DNA of 64,000 nt, from assembly GCA_025362975.1 (NCBI GenBank), contig JANYES010000005.1, positions 1 through 64,000 on the forward strand. The letters are read 5' to 3'. Each line of letters starts with the position of its first letter. Position 1 is the stretch's first letter. Origin of the DNA: Alphaproteobacteria bacterium. Its GTDB lineage: Bacteria > Pseudomonadota > Alphaproteobacteria > Rickettsiales > SXRF01. The translations under genes were made by a program, and so were the position numbers. This document shows, piece after piece, positions 1 to 9,335 of the stretch. The notes below the pieces were generated by a model. The model saw only the letters and a program-made list of their open reading frames with translations. It had not been told where the DNA came from and did not search any database.

Positions 1-1
1 C

Positions 2-913
2 GTACAGGAAGTCATCGCTACGGCACTGGGCGGCATGCGGCTGGCAGAATCCGTACAGGAACGGGAACGGTACGGTATCATGTTGCGCTATGACCGTCCT
101 TTCCGTGAATCGATTGAGGACGTAAGCAATATATTAGTTGCCGCACCGGATGGCGCGCAACTTCCGCTGGGTGAACTGGCAACCGTCAAACTTGCGCCCG
201 GTCCGCAGATGATCGTCTCGGAAAACGCACGGCTCAATGGCTGGGTGTTCGTTGATATCGTCGGGCGCGATATTGGCAGCTATGTTCAGGAAGCGCAGAA
301 AATCGTGGCGGAAAAGGTGAAGCTGCCAGCGGGCTATTCCATCGGCTGGTCAGGCCAGTTCGAGCAGATGCTGGAAGCCCGCGCACGGCTTAATATTGCC
401 ATACCTGCCACCATTGCCATTATATTTGTGTTGCTGATTTTGCATTTTGGCAGGCTGGATCGCACGCTGATGGTGATGTTGTCCCTGCCCTTCGGTCTGG
501 TCGGCGGGGTATGGGCGCTTTATCTTGCCAATTATAACTTCTCCGTCGCCGTGGCAATTGGCTTTATAGCCCTGGCCGGTATCGCCGTAGAAACTGCTGT
601 GGTTATGTTGATTTACCTCGATCAACAGGTGCGCCACCATCCCCCCCAAAACCTTCATGAACTATTCGAAGCCGTAATGCATGGCGCGGTATTGCGCGTG
701 CGGCCTAAACTAATGACGGTATCAGTCATCATTGCTGGTCTGTTGCCAATCTTCTTCACCGAAGGCTTTGGCTCGGATGTAATGCGCCGCATCGCCCTGC
801 CGATGGTCGGCGGCATGGTATCAACCACATTGCTGACGCTTATTGTTATTCCTGTGGTATATTATATTTATGAAGGCCGGAGACTGGAAAAACTCAATAA
901 AGCAGCAATATAA
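2..913 (+). CDS. Heavy-metal efflux RND pump (CusA/CzcA family), C-terminal part
   Basis: The frame is open from base 2, so this is the 3' end of a gene that starts upstream; the ATG at 35 is internal. The protein has the last periplasmic domain, then a run of membrane helices ending in a short cytoplasmic tail. The helix carrying GFIALAGIAVETAVVM and the later RPKLMTVSVIIAGLLPI are typical of HME-RND proton antiporters, which export Cu/Ag or Zn/Co/Cd from the inner membrane through a tripartite complex. Metal specificity cannot be read from this part. The stop overlaps the next ATG (TAATG), so it is probably cotranscribed with the Fur-family gene. A diverged fragment of the same C-terminus lies near 10,970. 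Confidence 0.9.
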   Translation, partial: VQEVIATALGGMRLAESVQERERYGIMLRYDRPFRESIEDVSNILVAAPDGAQLPLGELATVKLAPGPQMIVSENARLNGWVFVDIVGRDIGSYVQEAQKIVAEKVKLPAGYSIGWSGQFEQMLEARARLNIAIPATIAIIFVLLILHFGRLDRTLMVMLSLPFGLVGGVWALYLANYNFSVAVAIGFIALAGIAVETAVVMLIYLDQQVRHHPPQNLHELFEAVMHGAVLRVRPKLMTVSVIIAGLLPIFFTEGFGSDVMRRIALPMVGGMVSTTLLTLIVIPVVYYIYEGRRLEKLNKAAI

Positions 914-1328
914 TGCCATCACGTCTTGAACAAAAATGCACAGAAAAAGGTCTAAAGATGACCGAACAACGGCGCATTATCACTCAAGTTTTGTCAGAAT
1001 CACACGACCATCCGGACGTGGAATTGCTGCATCAGGGTGCTTATAAACTCGATTCCAGGATCAGTATTGCAACAGCCTACCGTACCGTGCGCCTATTCGA
1101 GGAAGCCGGTATTATTGAAAGCATGACTTTGGCAAGGGGCGTGCCCGCTACGAGGAAATACGTGAGGAACACCACGATCACCTGATCGATTTGAAAAGCG
1201 GCAAAGTCATTGAATTCAGTAATCAGGAAATTGAACACCTGCAACAGACAATCGCGGAGAAATTGGGTTACAAACTAGTAGAACACCGGCTGGAACTTTA
1301 CTGTGTGCCATTAAAGAGCAAAAAATAA
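913..1328 (+). pseudogene. Fur-family metalloregulator, broken by a one-base frameshift
   Basis: Residues 1-70 from ATG 913 give a Fur winged-helix domain (TEQRRIITQVL, TAYRTVRLFEEAGII). The frame then goes wrong near base 1120-1122. In another frame the rest of Fur follows: HDFGKGRARYEEI, EEHHDHLIDLKSGKVIEF and HRLELYCVP, ending at TAA 1328. The span of 416 nt is one short of a 139-codon gene, so one base is missing around GAAAG/CATGAC. No CxxC structural zinc pairs are seen. It overlaps the pump stop and lies just upstream of Fur-box-like sites and an iron permease, so it was probably the local iron or metal regulator. It may be a real mutation or a sequencing error. Confidence 0.85.
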
Positions 1329-1401
1329 GGCTATCTGTCTTAAAATATTTACTTTCAGATTCTTGTGATTTTTCTATCCCCTCACTTCGGCGCAGCATAA
1401 C

Positions 1402-1473
1402 TGCGAATGATTCTTATTGACATCATTCGGCTGGATTAATATAGAAGCATGCTTGCGAATCGTTCTCAGTTGT
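1402..1473 (+). promoter_or_regulatory. Two tandem Fur-box-like sites upstream of the iron permease
   Basis: Two related sequences lie about 52 bp apart: TGCGAATGATTCTTAT at 1402 and TGCGAATCGTTCTCAG at 1454. Both resemble the AT-rich Fur-box half pattern (AATNATTCT). The first also lies in an imperfect inverted repeat, GAATGA...TCATTC. They occupy the leader of the FTR1 gene, which argues for the start at 1501 rather than the ORF-track start at 1417. Iron-responsive repression is inferred from the motif only. Confidence 0.5.
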
Positions 1474-1500
1474 TATTTTGCAATCCGAACTGGAAGTTTA

Positions 1501-2343
1501 ATGCTCGCTACGTTGATTATTGTATTCCGTGAAGTGATCGAAGCCGGGCTAGTGGTCGGCATCGTGCTTGCCGCAACTCGTAGCGTTCCCAGACGCGGCT
1601 TGTGGGTGGGTTACGGCATCTTGGCAGGAATTATTGGTGCATGCGTGGTGTCGGCGTTCGCCAGTTCTATCAGCGCCGCCATGGAAGGTGCGGGGCAGGA
1701 ATTATTTAACGTCACCATTCTTCTGGCTGCGGTGCTTATGCTTACCTGGCATAATGTCTGGATGGCGCGGCATGGACATCAGATCGCCATGCAGATGAAA
1801 AATATGGGCGAGGCGGTGGCGGCAGGTCGCCGTTCACTGGTGGCGTTGTCGATTGTTGTCGGCATTGCCGTATTGCGCGAAGGTTCGGAAATCGTGCTTT
1901 TTCTCTATGGCATCGCTATATCGGGAGGCGATACAGCAGCGGCGATGGCAGCGGGCGGCTTGTTTGGCTTAATATTGGGCGTTGCCGTGGGCGCTGTCAC
2001 CTATTTCGGCCTGCTGCGCATTCCGAATCGTTATCTGTTTGCGGTCACGGGCTGGCTAATCGCTCTGCTGGCGGCAGGCATGGCATCGCAGGCAGTAGCA
2101 TTCCTCCAGCAAGCGCAAGTGGTGACATCTTTTACTCAGGTGATATGGGAGACCTCCAGCTTTATCTCCGATGGCAGCGTGATCGGGAAAGTATTGCACA
2201 CCCTGATCGGATATACCGCTCGGCCAACGGGAATGCAGCTTATGGTTTATCTCGCCACGCTGGTCGGCATATTTACCCTGATGCGTTTATTCGGCCACAC
2301 GCCTCAGGCAAAACCGGCAGCGACTGCCGCCTCCTCTAGTTAA
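1501..2343 (+). CDS. FTR1-family high-affinity iron permease
   Basis: This is a 280-residue integral membrane protein with about seven hydrophobic segments. It has the two diagnostic iron-binding REXXE-type motifs: REVIE at residues 10-14 and REGSE near residue 126. FTR1/EfeU proteins carry ferric iron across the inner membrane, usually after a periplasmic partner has oxidised or delivered it. The start at 1501 is chosen because the protein then begins MLATLIIVFREVIEAGL, as is usual, a GGAAG lies just upstream, and the ORF-track start at 1417 would translate the Fur-box region. The cupredoxin and outer-membrane-like genes follow closely and probably form one operon with it. Confidence 0.9.
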   Translation: MLATLIIVFREVIEAGLVVGIVLAATRSVPRRGLWVGYGILAGIIGACVVSAFASSISAAMEGAGQELFNVTILLAAVLMLTWHNVWMARHGHQIAMQMKNMGEAVAAGRRSLVALSIVVGIAVLREGSEIVLFLYGIAISGGDTAAAMAAGGLFGLILGVAVGAVTYFGLLRIPNRYLFAVTGWLIALLAAGMASQAVAFLQQAQVVTSFTQVIWETSSFISDGSVIGKVLHTLIGYTARPTGMQLMVYLATLVGIFTLMRLFGHTPQAKPAATAASSS

Positions 2344-2376
2344 TCACAAGTCAACTCATGCAAAGGAATCATCCCA

Positions 2377-2703
2377 ATGAACAAAGCAATATATATGACG
2401 GTGTTATCCGCAGGACTATTCTTTTCTGGAGCGGCTTATGCCGAGGATTATGTCATTACGATTAAAAACAATCAGTTCTCACCGCAGGAACTGACCATAC
2501 CGGCCAACCAAAAAGTTAAAATTCTTGTCAAGAATCAGGACATGATACCGGCGGAGTTTGAAAGCTACGACCTAAACCGCGAAAAGGTTGTCAGTGGCAA
2601 TAGTGAAATCATCGTATTCGTAGGCCCGCTAAATCCGGGCAATTACGTTTATTTCGATGACTTCCATCGTGACACCACCAAAGGCACTATTACCGCAAAA
2701 TAA
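2377..2703 (+). CDS. Periplasmic cupredoxin-fold protein of the iron-uptake operon
   Basis: The protein has 108 residues with a signal peptide (cleavage near AYA/ED, residue 22) followed by one small beta-sandwich domain. Phrases such as IKNNQFSPQELTIPANQKVKI and LNPGNYVYFDDFHRDTTKG fit the cupredoxin_1 family that accompanies FTR1 permeases. It has no cysteine in the mature part, so a classical blue-copper Cys/His/Met site is absent. A role as a periplasmic metal carrier or accessory is more likely than electron transfer. It lies 33 bp after the permease with a clear AAGGAATC ribosome site. Confidence 0.8.
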   Translation: MNKAIYMTVLSAGLFFSGAAYAEDYVITIKNNQFSPQELTIPANQKVKILVKNQDMIPAEFESYDLNREKVVSGNSEIIVFVGPLNPGNYVYFDDFHRDTTKGTITAK

Positions 2704-2730
2704 AGTAAATCATATCGATAAGGGGAACCC

Positions 2731-3504
2731 ATGAAAACAGATCGTCCATCCATCCATTGCTTTTCCGCTCTCTTGCTCGGCGTAGCCATAGCTGCCTCAG
2801 TCAGTTCCGCGCATGCTGCGGATAAGCTCTATTATCCTTACGTCACAAAAGGCGAACTGGAAGTGGAATATTTTGGCAGTCGCAGTTCCGATAGTGATTC
2901 CACGGAGTATAACGCGCAAAAACAGCAGTTTTCCGTGGGCTACGGCTTTACTAACTGGTGGAAATCGGAACTATACGGCAAGTTTGAAAGGGAACCGCAA
3001 AATCGCATTACATTCGATGCATGGGAATGGGAAAACATCTTTCAGCTTACCGAGCGCGGGGAATACTGGCTCGATGTTGGCGCGTCGCTAGCGTATGAAT
3101 ACACGCCGCAGAGAAACCATGCCGATACAATTGAAGCCCGTCTGCTTCTCGCTAAAGATATTGGCAAAACCTCGCACACTTTCAATGCCATCGTCGAGAA
3201 GGATGTCAGTTCAGGCCCCAAGGCAGGTCTGGAAAGCACATTATTATGGAGCAGCCGTTACCGCTACAATCAATATTTCGAGCCTGGGTTTGAAATCAGC
3301 AGTGATTTCGGTGAATTGAAGCATACCGGCTCATATGACAATCAGAAGCATTCCATTGGTCCCGCTGCTTATGGCAAAATTCCCTTGGGCCTGACGGATA
3401 GGGGAGATTCGCTCAAATACCGCATAGGCTATCTATTTGGCGTATCCCAGGCAGCGCCGAGCGGAGAAGCCATTGCCCAGCTGGAATATGAATTGCATTT
3501 TTAA
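2731..3504 (+). CDS. Secreted outer-membrane-like protein of the iron-uptake operon
   Basis: The protein has 257 residues with a signal peptide (about residues 1-29, ending SSAHA/AD). The mature part is rich in aromatic residues and alternating polar/hydrophobic strands (ELEVEYFGSRSS, QFSVGYGFTNWWKSELYGKF), and it ends in LEYELHF with a terminal phenylalanine. This is the pattern of a small beta-barrel outer-membrane protein. I cannot assign a named family. Its place 27 bp downstream of the cupredoxin gene, with AAGGGGAA as ribosome site, suggests it serves metal passage or sensing at the outer membrane with FTR1. Confidence 0.65.
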   Translation: MKTDRPSIHCFSALLLGVAIAASVSSAHAADKLYYPYVTKGELEVEYFGSRSSDSDSTEYNAQKQQFSVGYGFTNWWKSELYGKFEREPQNRITFDAWEWENIFQLTERGEYWLDVGASLAYEYTPQRNHADTIEARLLLAKDIGKTSHTFNAIVEKDVSSGPKAGLESTLLWSSRYRYNQYFEPGFEISSDFGELKHTGSYDNQKHSIGPAAYGKIPLGLTDRGDSLKYRIGYLFGVSQAAPSGEAIAQLEYELHF

Positions 3505-3574
3505 TAGGAAATTTATGAAAACGATTAAGGATAATTTCATGATCGGCTGGTAATCTGTAGAAAATTTAGGTATA

Positions 3575-3892
3575 ATGCCGCGCTTGAAACGCATTTTTGT
3601 ATGTCTGTTTGTGGTTTTTTCTTTGATATGCGGGCCTTTAGCTCATGCAGCAGGGATTTGTGCTGACACAGGCAGTACCATCGCGGATGAGGCATCGAAA
3701 GAAAAAAAGCAGGACGATAATAAGTTCGCTAACGCGGGGCATCATTGCTGTACCAATCCTGTTATTGAGCGCGTTGGCTTATCACTAACCGCCCCTATTC
3801 AAGTAAAGGCGTCTGTCGTTATTGTTACTGCGCAGAACCATCTGGCCTCGATTAACGTCGGCCCTCTCTTAGAGCCCCCTTCACACGCTTAA
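3575..3892 (+). CDS. Small secreted protein, metal-cluster associated, function unknown
   Basis: The protein has 105 residues with an N-terminal signal peptide (hydrophobic core FVCLFVVFSLICGPLAHA). The mature part has a charged lysine-rich stretch and a GHHCC cluster, possibly a metal ligand site. Small secreted proteins with His/Cys clusters often precede cus/czc-type efflux genes, but no efflux gene follows here. Immediately after the stop the sequence switches into a truncated DUF2924 gene. The native downstream operon was therefore probably lost when the recombinase element arrived or was rearranged. Confidence 0.55.
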   Translation: MPRLKRIFVCLFVVFSLICGPLAHAAGICADTGSTIADEASKEKKQDDNKFANAGHHCCTNPVIERVGLSLTAPIQVKASVVIVTAQNHLASINVGPLLEPPSHA

Positions 3893-3895
3893 TTC

Positions 3896-4195
3896 CCTAT
3901 TGCCTATCGCCTGCAGGAACAGGCGCTGGTCGAGATAAAACCTGCTACTCGCCGCTTTCTTGAAAAAGCTCTGGATGACAATGCATCTAGGTCGATATTC
4001 GCTGCCAGCGTCAAGCCTGGTACATGCCTACTGCGTGAATGGCATGGCGTCACCCATGAAGTGCTCGTACTGGAGACCGGGGTGCAGTTTCAGGGTAAAC
4101 GATACCGATCTCTTTCGAAAGTGGCTCGCGTCATCACCGGCGCACGCTGGTCAGGTCCTTTATTCTTTGGGCTAAAGAAACGGGAGACAGCATGA
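3896..4195 (+). pseudogene. DUF2924 protein, 5'-truncated
   Basis: An open frame without a start reads YRLQEQALVE, then KPGTCLLREWHGVTHEVLVL, VQFQGKRYRSLSKVARVITG and ARWSGPLFFGLKK. These are the hallmarks of DUF2924, a small protein regularly encoded just upstream of large serine recombinases in alphaproteobacterial mobile elements. The N-terminal few dozen residues are missing, and the junction lies within a few bases of the preceding gene's stop. Its TGA overlaps the recombinase ATG (ATGA), the usual coupled arrangement. Its exact role in the element is not known. Confidence 0.75.
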
Positions 4196-5789
4196 GCACA
4201 AAACGTTGCGCCATCTATACCCGCAAATCTTCCGAGGAAGGGTTGGAACAGGATTTCAATTCATTGCATGCACAGCGTGAAGCCTGCGAGGCCTTTATCA
4301 AAAGCCAGAAGCACGAGGGATGGCAGCTTATTAAAACTGCCTATGACGACGGTGGATTCAGTGGTGGCAATATGGAGCGTCCGGCGCTAAGGCAATTGTT
4401 GGAGGATATCAAGGTCGGAAGAATAGATGTGATAGTGGTCTATAAGGTAGATCGTCTGTCACGTTCCCTGCATGACTTTGCCCGTATGGTCGATGTTTTT
4501 GATAAACACAATGTCTCGTTCGTATCAGTCACCCAGCAGTTCAATACCACTACATCGATGGGACGGCTTACGCTTAATGTCCTGCTCTCATTCGCTCAAT
4601 TCGAGCGGGAAGTTACGGGTCAACGCATCCGGGATAAGTTCGCCGCATCGAAGAAGAAAGGCATATGGATGGGCGGTCCGGTGCCACGCGGGTATCGAGT
4701 TGAAGAACGCAAATTGCTTATTGTGCCTGCGAATGCGCAAACCGTACGATTGATTTACCAGCGTTATCTAGAACTGCGCTGTGTACGGCTATTACTGGAA
4801 GATTTAAAGGCAAAAGACATTCGTTCAAAAGCCAATTACGTTTTATCCTGCGGGGCACTTTATAAGATGCTTTCCAATCCGATCTATATCGGCCAGATCA
4901 CTCTCAAAGGCACATGGTATCCCGGTCAGCATGAAGCCATTGTCGATCAGGAACTATGGGATGCGGTGCAGCAATGTTTCACCGGAAACCGGATTGGAAA
5001 TAAAGTGCACTCGCGCAAAACCGATCCGAGTCCGCTTGCCGGTAAGCTATTCGACGTACCAGGAGAACGACTAGTGCCAATCCATGCAAATAAGAAGGGC
5101 AGACGATATCGCTATTATATCTCACAAAGCCTGATGAATAATCCCAAAGAAGTGGCGATGAGCGGCTGGCGGTTGCGGGGGCAAGAAACAGAGCAGGTCA
5201 TTGCACAAGCAACACTTTCTATATTGCACGATCAGGATGCGATTACCACTGCGCTGCGTGATGCAGGCATTGCGTCCCAGCATCTACCTGCAGCACTTAA
5301 AACCGCAAATGACGCACAGACGGACACTATCATTGACAGATTCGTAGATCGAATAGCAATAAATCTAGATGGATACGTCTTACATTGTCTCTGGCAGCAC
5401 TGGTTCCAGTGGAAGATAATCCTGTTAAAATTACCCGCGATATTCCGATGCGAATGAAGCGGCGCGGCATCGAGATGCGATTGGTAATAGGAAATAGTAG
5501 CCCAGTAAGAAAAGATCCTACATTAATCAATGCCATCATTAAAGCGCGTGGATGGTTTAATGAACTGGTGTCCGGACGTGTAACTACCCTCACACAGATA
5601 GCATCCAGCGACGGCATTGATCTGGGCACACTCAGTCGTATGCTAAATCTTGCCTTTCTTGCCCCAGAGATAATAGAAGTAATTGTGGTAGGGCACCACC
5701 CCGCAGACCTCACCGTCGAAAAGCTAACCAAAAAAATCGAGCTACCTATGGACTGGGCGGAACAGAAGCGCCTGTTGGGTTGCGCGTAA
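4192..5789 (+). pseudogene. Large serine recombinase, broken by a one-base frameshift
   Basis: The N-terminal resolvase domain has RCAIYTRKSSEEG with the nucleophile serine (residue 14) and KVDRLSRSLHDFARM, followed by the recombinase domain and a long C-terminal region. The frame is lost near 5371-5373 (GATGGATACG): the next in-frame reading is nonsense, while the +2 frame gives RLTLSLAALVPVED, MRMKRRGIEMRLVIG and ELPMDWAEQKRLLG to TAA 5789. The span is one base short of 533 codons. Comparison with the related fragment at 11,055-11,678 confirms the expected continuation. It would catalyse site-specific integration and excision, but it is probably inactive unless the frameshift is a read error. 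Confidence 0.85.
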
Positions 5790-5794
5790 ATCTT

Positions 5795-5930
5795 GAGTCT
5801 TGACCGCCGAAATCGTGCATAGAGATAATATCGCTAATCGCCCAAGAAAAGCCGCTATGCAGGTTATATCTGGTCAACACTCAAAATAAGGCCCGCGGTG
5901 TGCGGGCGACACCGGGAAATATCTACAATA
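5795..5930 (+). other. Conserved 3' flank of the serine recombinase (related copy at 11,685-11,815)
   Basis: The 120 or so bases after this recombinase resemble those after the remnant at 11,678. They share GACCGNCGAAATCG, GCAGGTTAT and a small hairpin CCCGC-loop-GCGGG followed by ACACCGGG or ACACGCGG. The hairpin could be a transcription terminator or part of the recombinase attachment site. Conservation outside the coding region at two loci suggests that it belongs to the element. Confidence 0.5.
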
Positions 5931-6014
5931 TATTGAAATACAACAATAAATGGTGGTGGACGGAGTCTACTGCGAACCAGTCTCCGGCGCAATTCCCTCT
6001 TTAGCAGGGTATTT

Positions 6015-6186
6015 ACAGGGAATTTTGTCAATTTTAGGCACTATTGACGATAAACTGTTATTAAGATTCCTGTGATAATAAAGACTTATCCATAAAATTC
6101 CCTAAACAATATATCAGGGAATTATATTTCCATAACAGGGAATTAGTTTTAAGAAACAGGTAAACATCAGGGGCCATCAGGGAAAC
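6015..6186 (+). repeat. Interspersed CAGGGAATT repeats in a 425-bp gene-free stretch
   Basis: The 425 bp between the recombinase and ohr contain no credible gene. ACAGGGAATT or TCAGGGAATT recurs near 6015, 6114 and 6135, with CAGGGAAA near 6177 and inverted AATTCCCT copies near 5991 and 6097. Spacing is irregular, so this is neither a CRISPR array nor a simple tandem repeat. It probably marks the outer boundary of the recombinase element; protein-binding or fold-back RNA roles are possible but unsupported. Confidence 0.45.
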
Positions 6187-6214
6187 GTTTTATGGCAATT
6201 AATAACGCAAAGAT

Positions 6215-6643
6215 TTACGCAAATGTAATGCTGACATCGATATTGCCCCGTGTAGCGTTGGAGTAAGGGCAGACAATATGAGCAGAGTCGATCAATTTCT
6301 GGGCATCAACTGGGTCCATACCAGGAAGTGTCACTAGCAATTGTACCGATATGGCAAATCCAGTCGGAATGGGACCGATGCCGACGCTACCCGCCACAGA
6401 TGCATCCTCCGGCAGTTTCATTTGTATCTTGCCCGCCACAAATTTCATCGCGCCGATGAAACAAGCGGCATAACCCGCAGCAAATAACTGTTCCGGATTA
6501 GTGCCACCCACGCCAGCACCGCCCAGTTCCTTTGGTGCCACAAGTTTTACGTCCAGCGCACCATCCGAAGATTTGGCATGACCGTCGCGGCCACCTGTGG
6601 CACTAGCATGAGCGGTGTAAATAATTTTGCTTGGCTGATCCAT
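6215..6643 (-). CDS. ohr: Organic hydroperoxide resistance protein (Ohr/OsmC family)
   Basis: This is a 142-residue thiol peroxidase that reduces organic and fatty-acid hydroperoxides, normally with lipoyl-protein thiols as electron donor. Both catalytic cysteines are visible: C61 in GYAACF and C125 in HIVCPYSNATRGN, and the Ohr signature GGTNPEQLFAAGYAACF is intact. It is full length for the family. It lies beside katA on the same strand with oxyR nearby, forming a peroxide-defence cluster. No adjacent MarR-type OhrR repressor is present, so OxyR control is possible but not shown. Confidence 0.93.
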   Translation of the reverse strand: MDQPSKIIYTAHASATGGRDGHAKSSDGALDVKLVAPKELGGAGVGGTNPEQLFAAGYAACFIGAMKFVAGKIQMKLPEDASVAGSVGIGPIPTGFAISVQLLVTLPGMDPVDAQKLIDSAHIVCPYSNATRGNIDVSITFA

Positions 6644-6687
6644 TACTAATCTCCTTAATTAAAAATGATAAATTGATGATTGGTCGG

Positions 6688-8148
6688 TCAGATCACCGGG
6701 TTCGGTGTTCTTTCCGATACGCCACGTTCCAGTGCTGCTGCTACACCCGCGCCGTAAGCCGGGTCGGCCTTAGTGCAGTTGGCGATATGCCGTTGCTGGA
6801 TTTCTTTAGAGGCACCGACTACAGAGCGTGCTGTGTTCTCAAACAACAGTTTCCGCTTTTCCGGTGTCATAAGGCGGAACAGGTTTCCGGGCTGGGTGAA
6901 ATAATCCTCATCGACCCGGTGATCCCAATGTGCCGCTGCGCCTTCAATTGCAAGGGGCGGTTCCGAAAAATCCGGTTGCTGCTGCCACTCACCTTTACTG
7001 TTCGGTTCATAGCCAATGGTCGCTCCCTTGTTCCCATCCACTCGCATCGCGCCATCGCGATGGTAGCTATTGAAAGGACATTTTGGGGCGTTGACGGGAA
7101 TCTGGTGGTGATTGACGCCGAGGCGATAACGCTGCGCATCCCCGTAAGAGAACAGACGGCTTTGTAACATTTTGTCTGGCGAAAAGCTAATGCCGGGTAC
7201 AACATTGGCAGGCGAGAACGCGGCCTGCTCGACTTCGGCGAAGTAGTTTTCCGGATTGCGATTCAACTCCATTACCCCGACATCCATCAGCGGGTAATCC
7301 TTATGTGGCCACACCTTGGTCAGATCGAAGGGATTGATATGGTATGCACTCGCTTCTTTCTCAGGCATGATCTGCACCCGTAGTTTCCAGCGCGGGAAAT
7401 CTTTGTTCTCAATAGCATCGAACAAGTCGCGCTGTGCGCTTTCGCGATCGCGCCCAACCAGATCGGTAGCTTCTGAATCGCTGAGGTTCTTAATGCCCTG
7501 CAGGCATTCGAAATGGAATTTTACCCAGTAACGTTCATTGGCTGCATTAATAAAGCTAAAGGTGTGGCTGCCAAAACCATGCATGTGGCGATAGGAAGCC
7601 GGTATACCGCGATCACTCATCACAATCGTGATCTGGTGCAAAGCTTCCGGTAGAAGGGTCCAGAAATCCCAATTATTCTCAGCGCTACGCATATTAGTTT
7701 TAGGATCGCGCTTAACTGCATGGTTCAAATCAGGGAATTTTAATGGATCGCGCAGGAAAAATACCGGCGTGTTGTTGCCGACCACATCCCAATTGCCTTC
7801 TTCCGTATAAAACTTAACGGCAAATCCGCGGATGTCGCGTTCTGCATCAGCAGCACCGCGCTCTCCGGCCACCGTAGAAAAACGCAGGAACAGATCGGTT
7901 TTTTTGCCAACCGTCGCGAAGATTTTTGCCTTAGTGTATTTGGTAATATCGTGAGTGACGGTAAATGTACCATAGGCTCCAGAGCCCTTCGCATGCATAC
8001 GGCGCTCGGGGATGACTTCACGATCAAAATGTGCCAGCTTTTCGAGGTGCCATACATCCTGGAGTAAGACAGGTCCACGTGGCCCGGCGGTTTGCGTGTT
8101 CTGGTTATCGACGACCGGTGCCCCGGCAGCGGTGGTGAGTTTCTTCAT
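6688..8148 (-). CDS. katA: Monofunctional haem catalase
   Basis: The 486-residue small-subunit catalase disproportionates hydrogen peroxide. Visible landmarks are the distal histidine in RRMHAKGSG, the asparagine in [12 protein letters not shown] and the haem-ligand tyrosine in [15 protein letters not shown]. The start at 8148 (MKKLTTAAG) is preferred to the ORF-track start at 8166, because AAGGAAATTCTGAG lies immediately upstream of it. It is divergent from oxyR across a 131-bp gap, the classical arrangement for OxyR activation of katA. ohr follows 45 bp downstream on the same strand. Confidence 0.95.
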   Translation of the reverse strand: MKKLTTAAGAPVVDNQNTQTAGPRGPVLLQDVWHLEKLAHFDREVIPERRMHAKGSGAYGTFTVTHDITKYTKAKIFATVGKKTDLFLRFSTVAGERGAADAERDIRGFAVKFYTEEGNWDVVGNNTPVFFLRDPLKFPDLNHAVKRDPKTNMRSAENNWDFWTLLPEALHQITIVMSDRGIPASYRHMHGFGSHTFSFINAANERYWVKFHFECLQGIKNLSDSEATDLVGRDRESAQRDLFDAIENKDFPRWKLRVQIMPEKEASAYHINPFDLTKVWPHKDYPLMDVGVMELNRNPENYFAEVEQAAFSPANVVPGISFSPDKMLQSRLFSYGDAQRYRLGVNHHQIPVNAPKCPFNSYHRDGAMRVDGNKGATIGYEPNSKGEWQQQPDFSEPPLAIEGAAAHWDHRVDEDYFTQPGNLFRLMTPEKRKLLFENTARSVVGASKEIQQRHIANCTKADPAYGAGVAAALERGVSERTPNPVI

Positions 8149-8279
8149 CTCAGAATTTCCTTTCATTGAAGTGCTTTTTGGTTCGCATTGATTATCGAAT
8201 TTAGAAACATATTGTTCTTAGGTAAAATATAAGTATCTTATATCAGACATAAGCAAAAACTAATAACGCACTAAATCCC
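8149..8279. promoter_or_regulatory. Divergent katA-oxyR control region
   Basis: This AT-rich 131-bp region between catalase and its likely regulator contains ATTGATTATCGAATTT and ATATTGTTCTTAGG. These are loosely compatible with the spaced ATAG/CTAT half sites bound by OxyR tetramers, but no perfect operator is visible. The assignment rests mainly on the divergent gene arrangement. Confidence 0.4.
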
Positions 8280-9161
8280 ATGAATCTGCGAGATCTACAT
8301 TATCTGGTTACCGTGGCCGACTCAGGCCAGTTCGCACGTGCTGCTAAAATCTGCAATGTCAGCCAGCCTTCTTTAAGTATGCAGCTTAAAAAGCTGGAGG
8401 AAGAGCTAGGCGTTACCATATTCGAACGGGGTGGACGCCAGCTTATCATTACGCAAGCAGGTAGAGCGATTATCGAGCGCGCACGCCAGGCTCTGCAAGA
8501 AGTGACAGAAATGCGTAACCTCGCCAACTTGTTCGCAGGCAAGGGCATGGAGTTTCGCTTAGGCATTATACCCACAGTGGCCCCATACCTTCTACCCCAT
8601 TACGTGCCCCGCATCCGCGAAGCCTTGCCAACGCTGAAACTTCATCTTGTGGAAGCACAGACGCAGCAACTGGAAATTATGCTGGCTAAAGGCGTGCTTG
8701 ATGGAATTATCGTCGCTCTACCTATTGATTCCGGCACATTTAAAACAGCGTTGCTCTATACGGAACAATGCTTCATTGCAGCGCCTAAAAATCATCGCCT
8801 TGCTAGACGCAAAAAGCTGAATAGCCACGATCTGGCTTCCGAACGCATCCTGTTGCTGGATGAAGGGCATTGCCTACGTAATCAGGCGCTTTCCTTATGT
8901 AGTAAAACCGGCATGGAGGAAAATACAAATTTCCGCGCCACTAGCCTAGAAACCCTGCGTTATATGGTCGCAAGCGGGGAAGGAATCACCATAATGCCGG
9001 AGTCCGCCATTAAAAAAGATGATGGCATTGTCTATATCCCCTGTACTGAGTCAGGCTTCAACCGCAAAATTGGCATCGCCTGGCGCTCCTCTACGCCTCA
9101 TGCTTCCCTAATAGAAACCTTAAAGAAACTGGGTTCTGCTATTAAATTTAACGACACATAA
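8280..9161 (+). CDS. oxyR: LysR-type hydrogen peroxide sensor OxyR
   Basis: The protein has 293 residues. The N-terminal LysR helix-turn-helix (about residues 1-60: LHYLVTVADSGQFARAAKICNVSQPSL) is followed by a substrate-binding-like sensor domain. The redox cysteines are in the expected setting, DEGHCLRNQALSLC, at residues 198 and 207, matching the spacing of Cys199/Cys208 in E. coli OxyR. Disulfide formation by peroxide converts it to an activator of katA, which lies divergently next to it. The start codon follows directly from the LysR N-terminus (MNLRDLHYLV). Confidence 0.94.
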   Translation: MNLRDLHYLVTVADSGQFARAAKICNVSQPSLSMQLKKLEEELGVTIFERGGRQLIITQAGRAIIERARQALQEVTEMRNLANLFAGKGMEFRLGIIPTVAPYLLPHYVPRIREALPTLKLHLVEAQTQQLEIMLAKGVLDGIIVALPIDSGTFKTALLYTEQCFIAAPKNHRLARRKKLNSHDLASERILLLDEGHCLRNQALSLCSKTGMEENTNFRATSLETLRYMVASGEGITIMPESAIKKDDGIVYIPCTESGFNRKIGIAWRSSTPHASLIETLKKLGSAIKFNDT

Positions 9162-9335
9162 CATATTCTTTTACCGGCACTTGCCCTTAATACATCCAGA
9201 AAGTAATGACGGTTAATTATTTGTTAAACCGCTTTCGTATGATTGCTAGCCCGCTCTGGTTTTACCATTTAGTAATAGCTAATTGGTAAACTGTAAGAGA
9301 GTATTATTCCTATAAAACCTGGCTCGGAGTAGTAT

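Noticed and set aside
1417-1500. ORF-track start of the FTR1 gene at 1417
   Set aside because: The extra 28 codons would cover the Fur-box region and give a non-homologous N-terminus; 1501 has a ribosome site and the family start.
5950-5990. Possible tRNA 3' end (minus strand reads a GGTTCG...CCACCACCA-like sequence)
   Set aside because: The T-loop does not follow the TTCRA rule in register and the T-stem does not pair; no 5' half is found. It may be a degraded tRNA-like border but cannot be supported.
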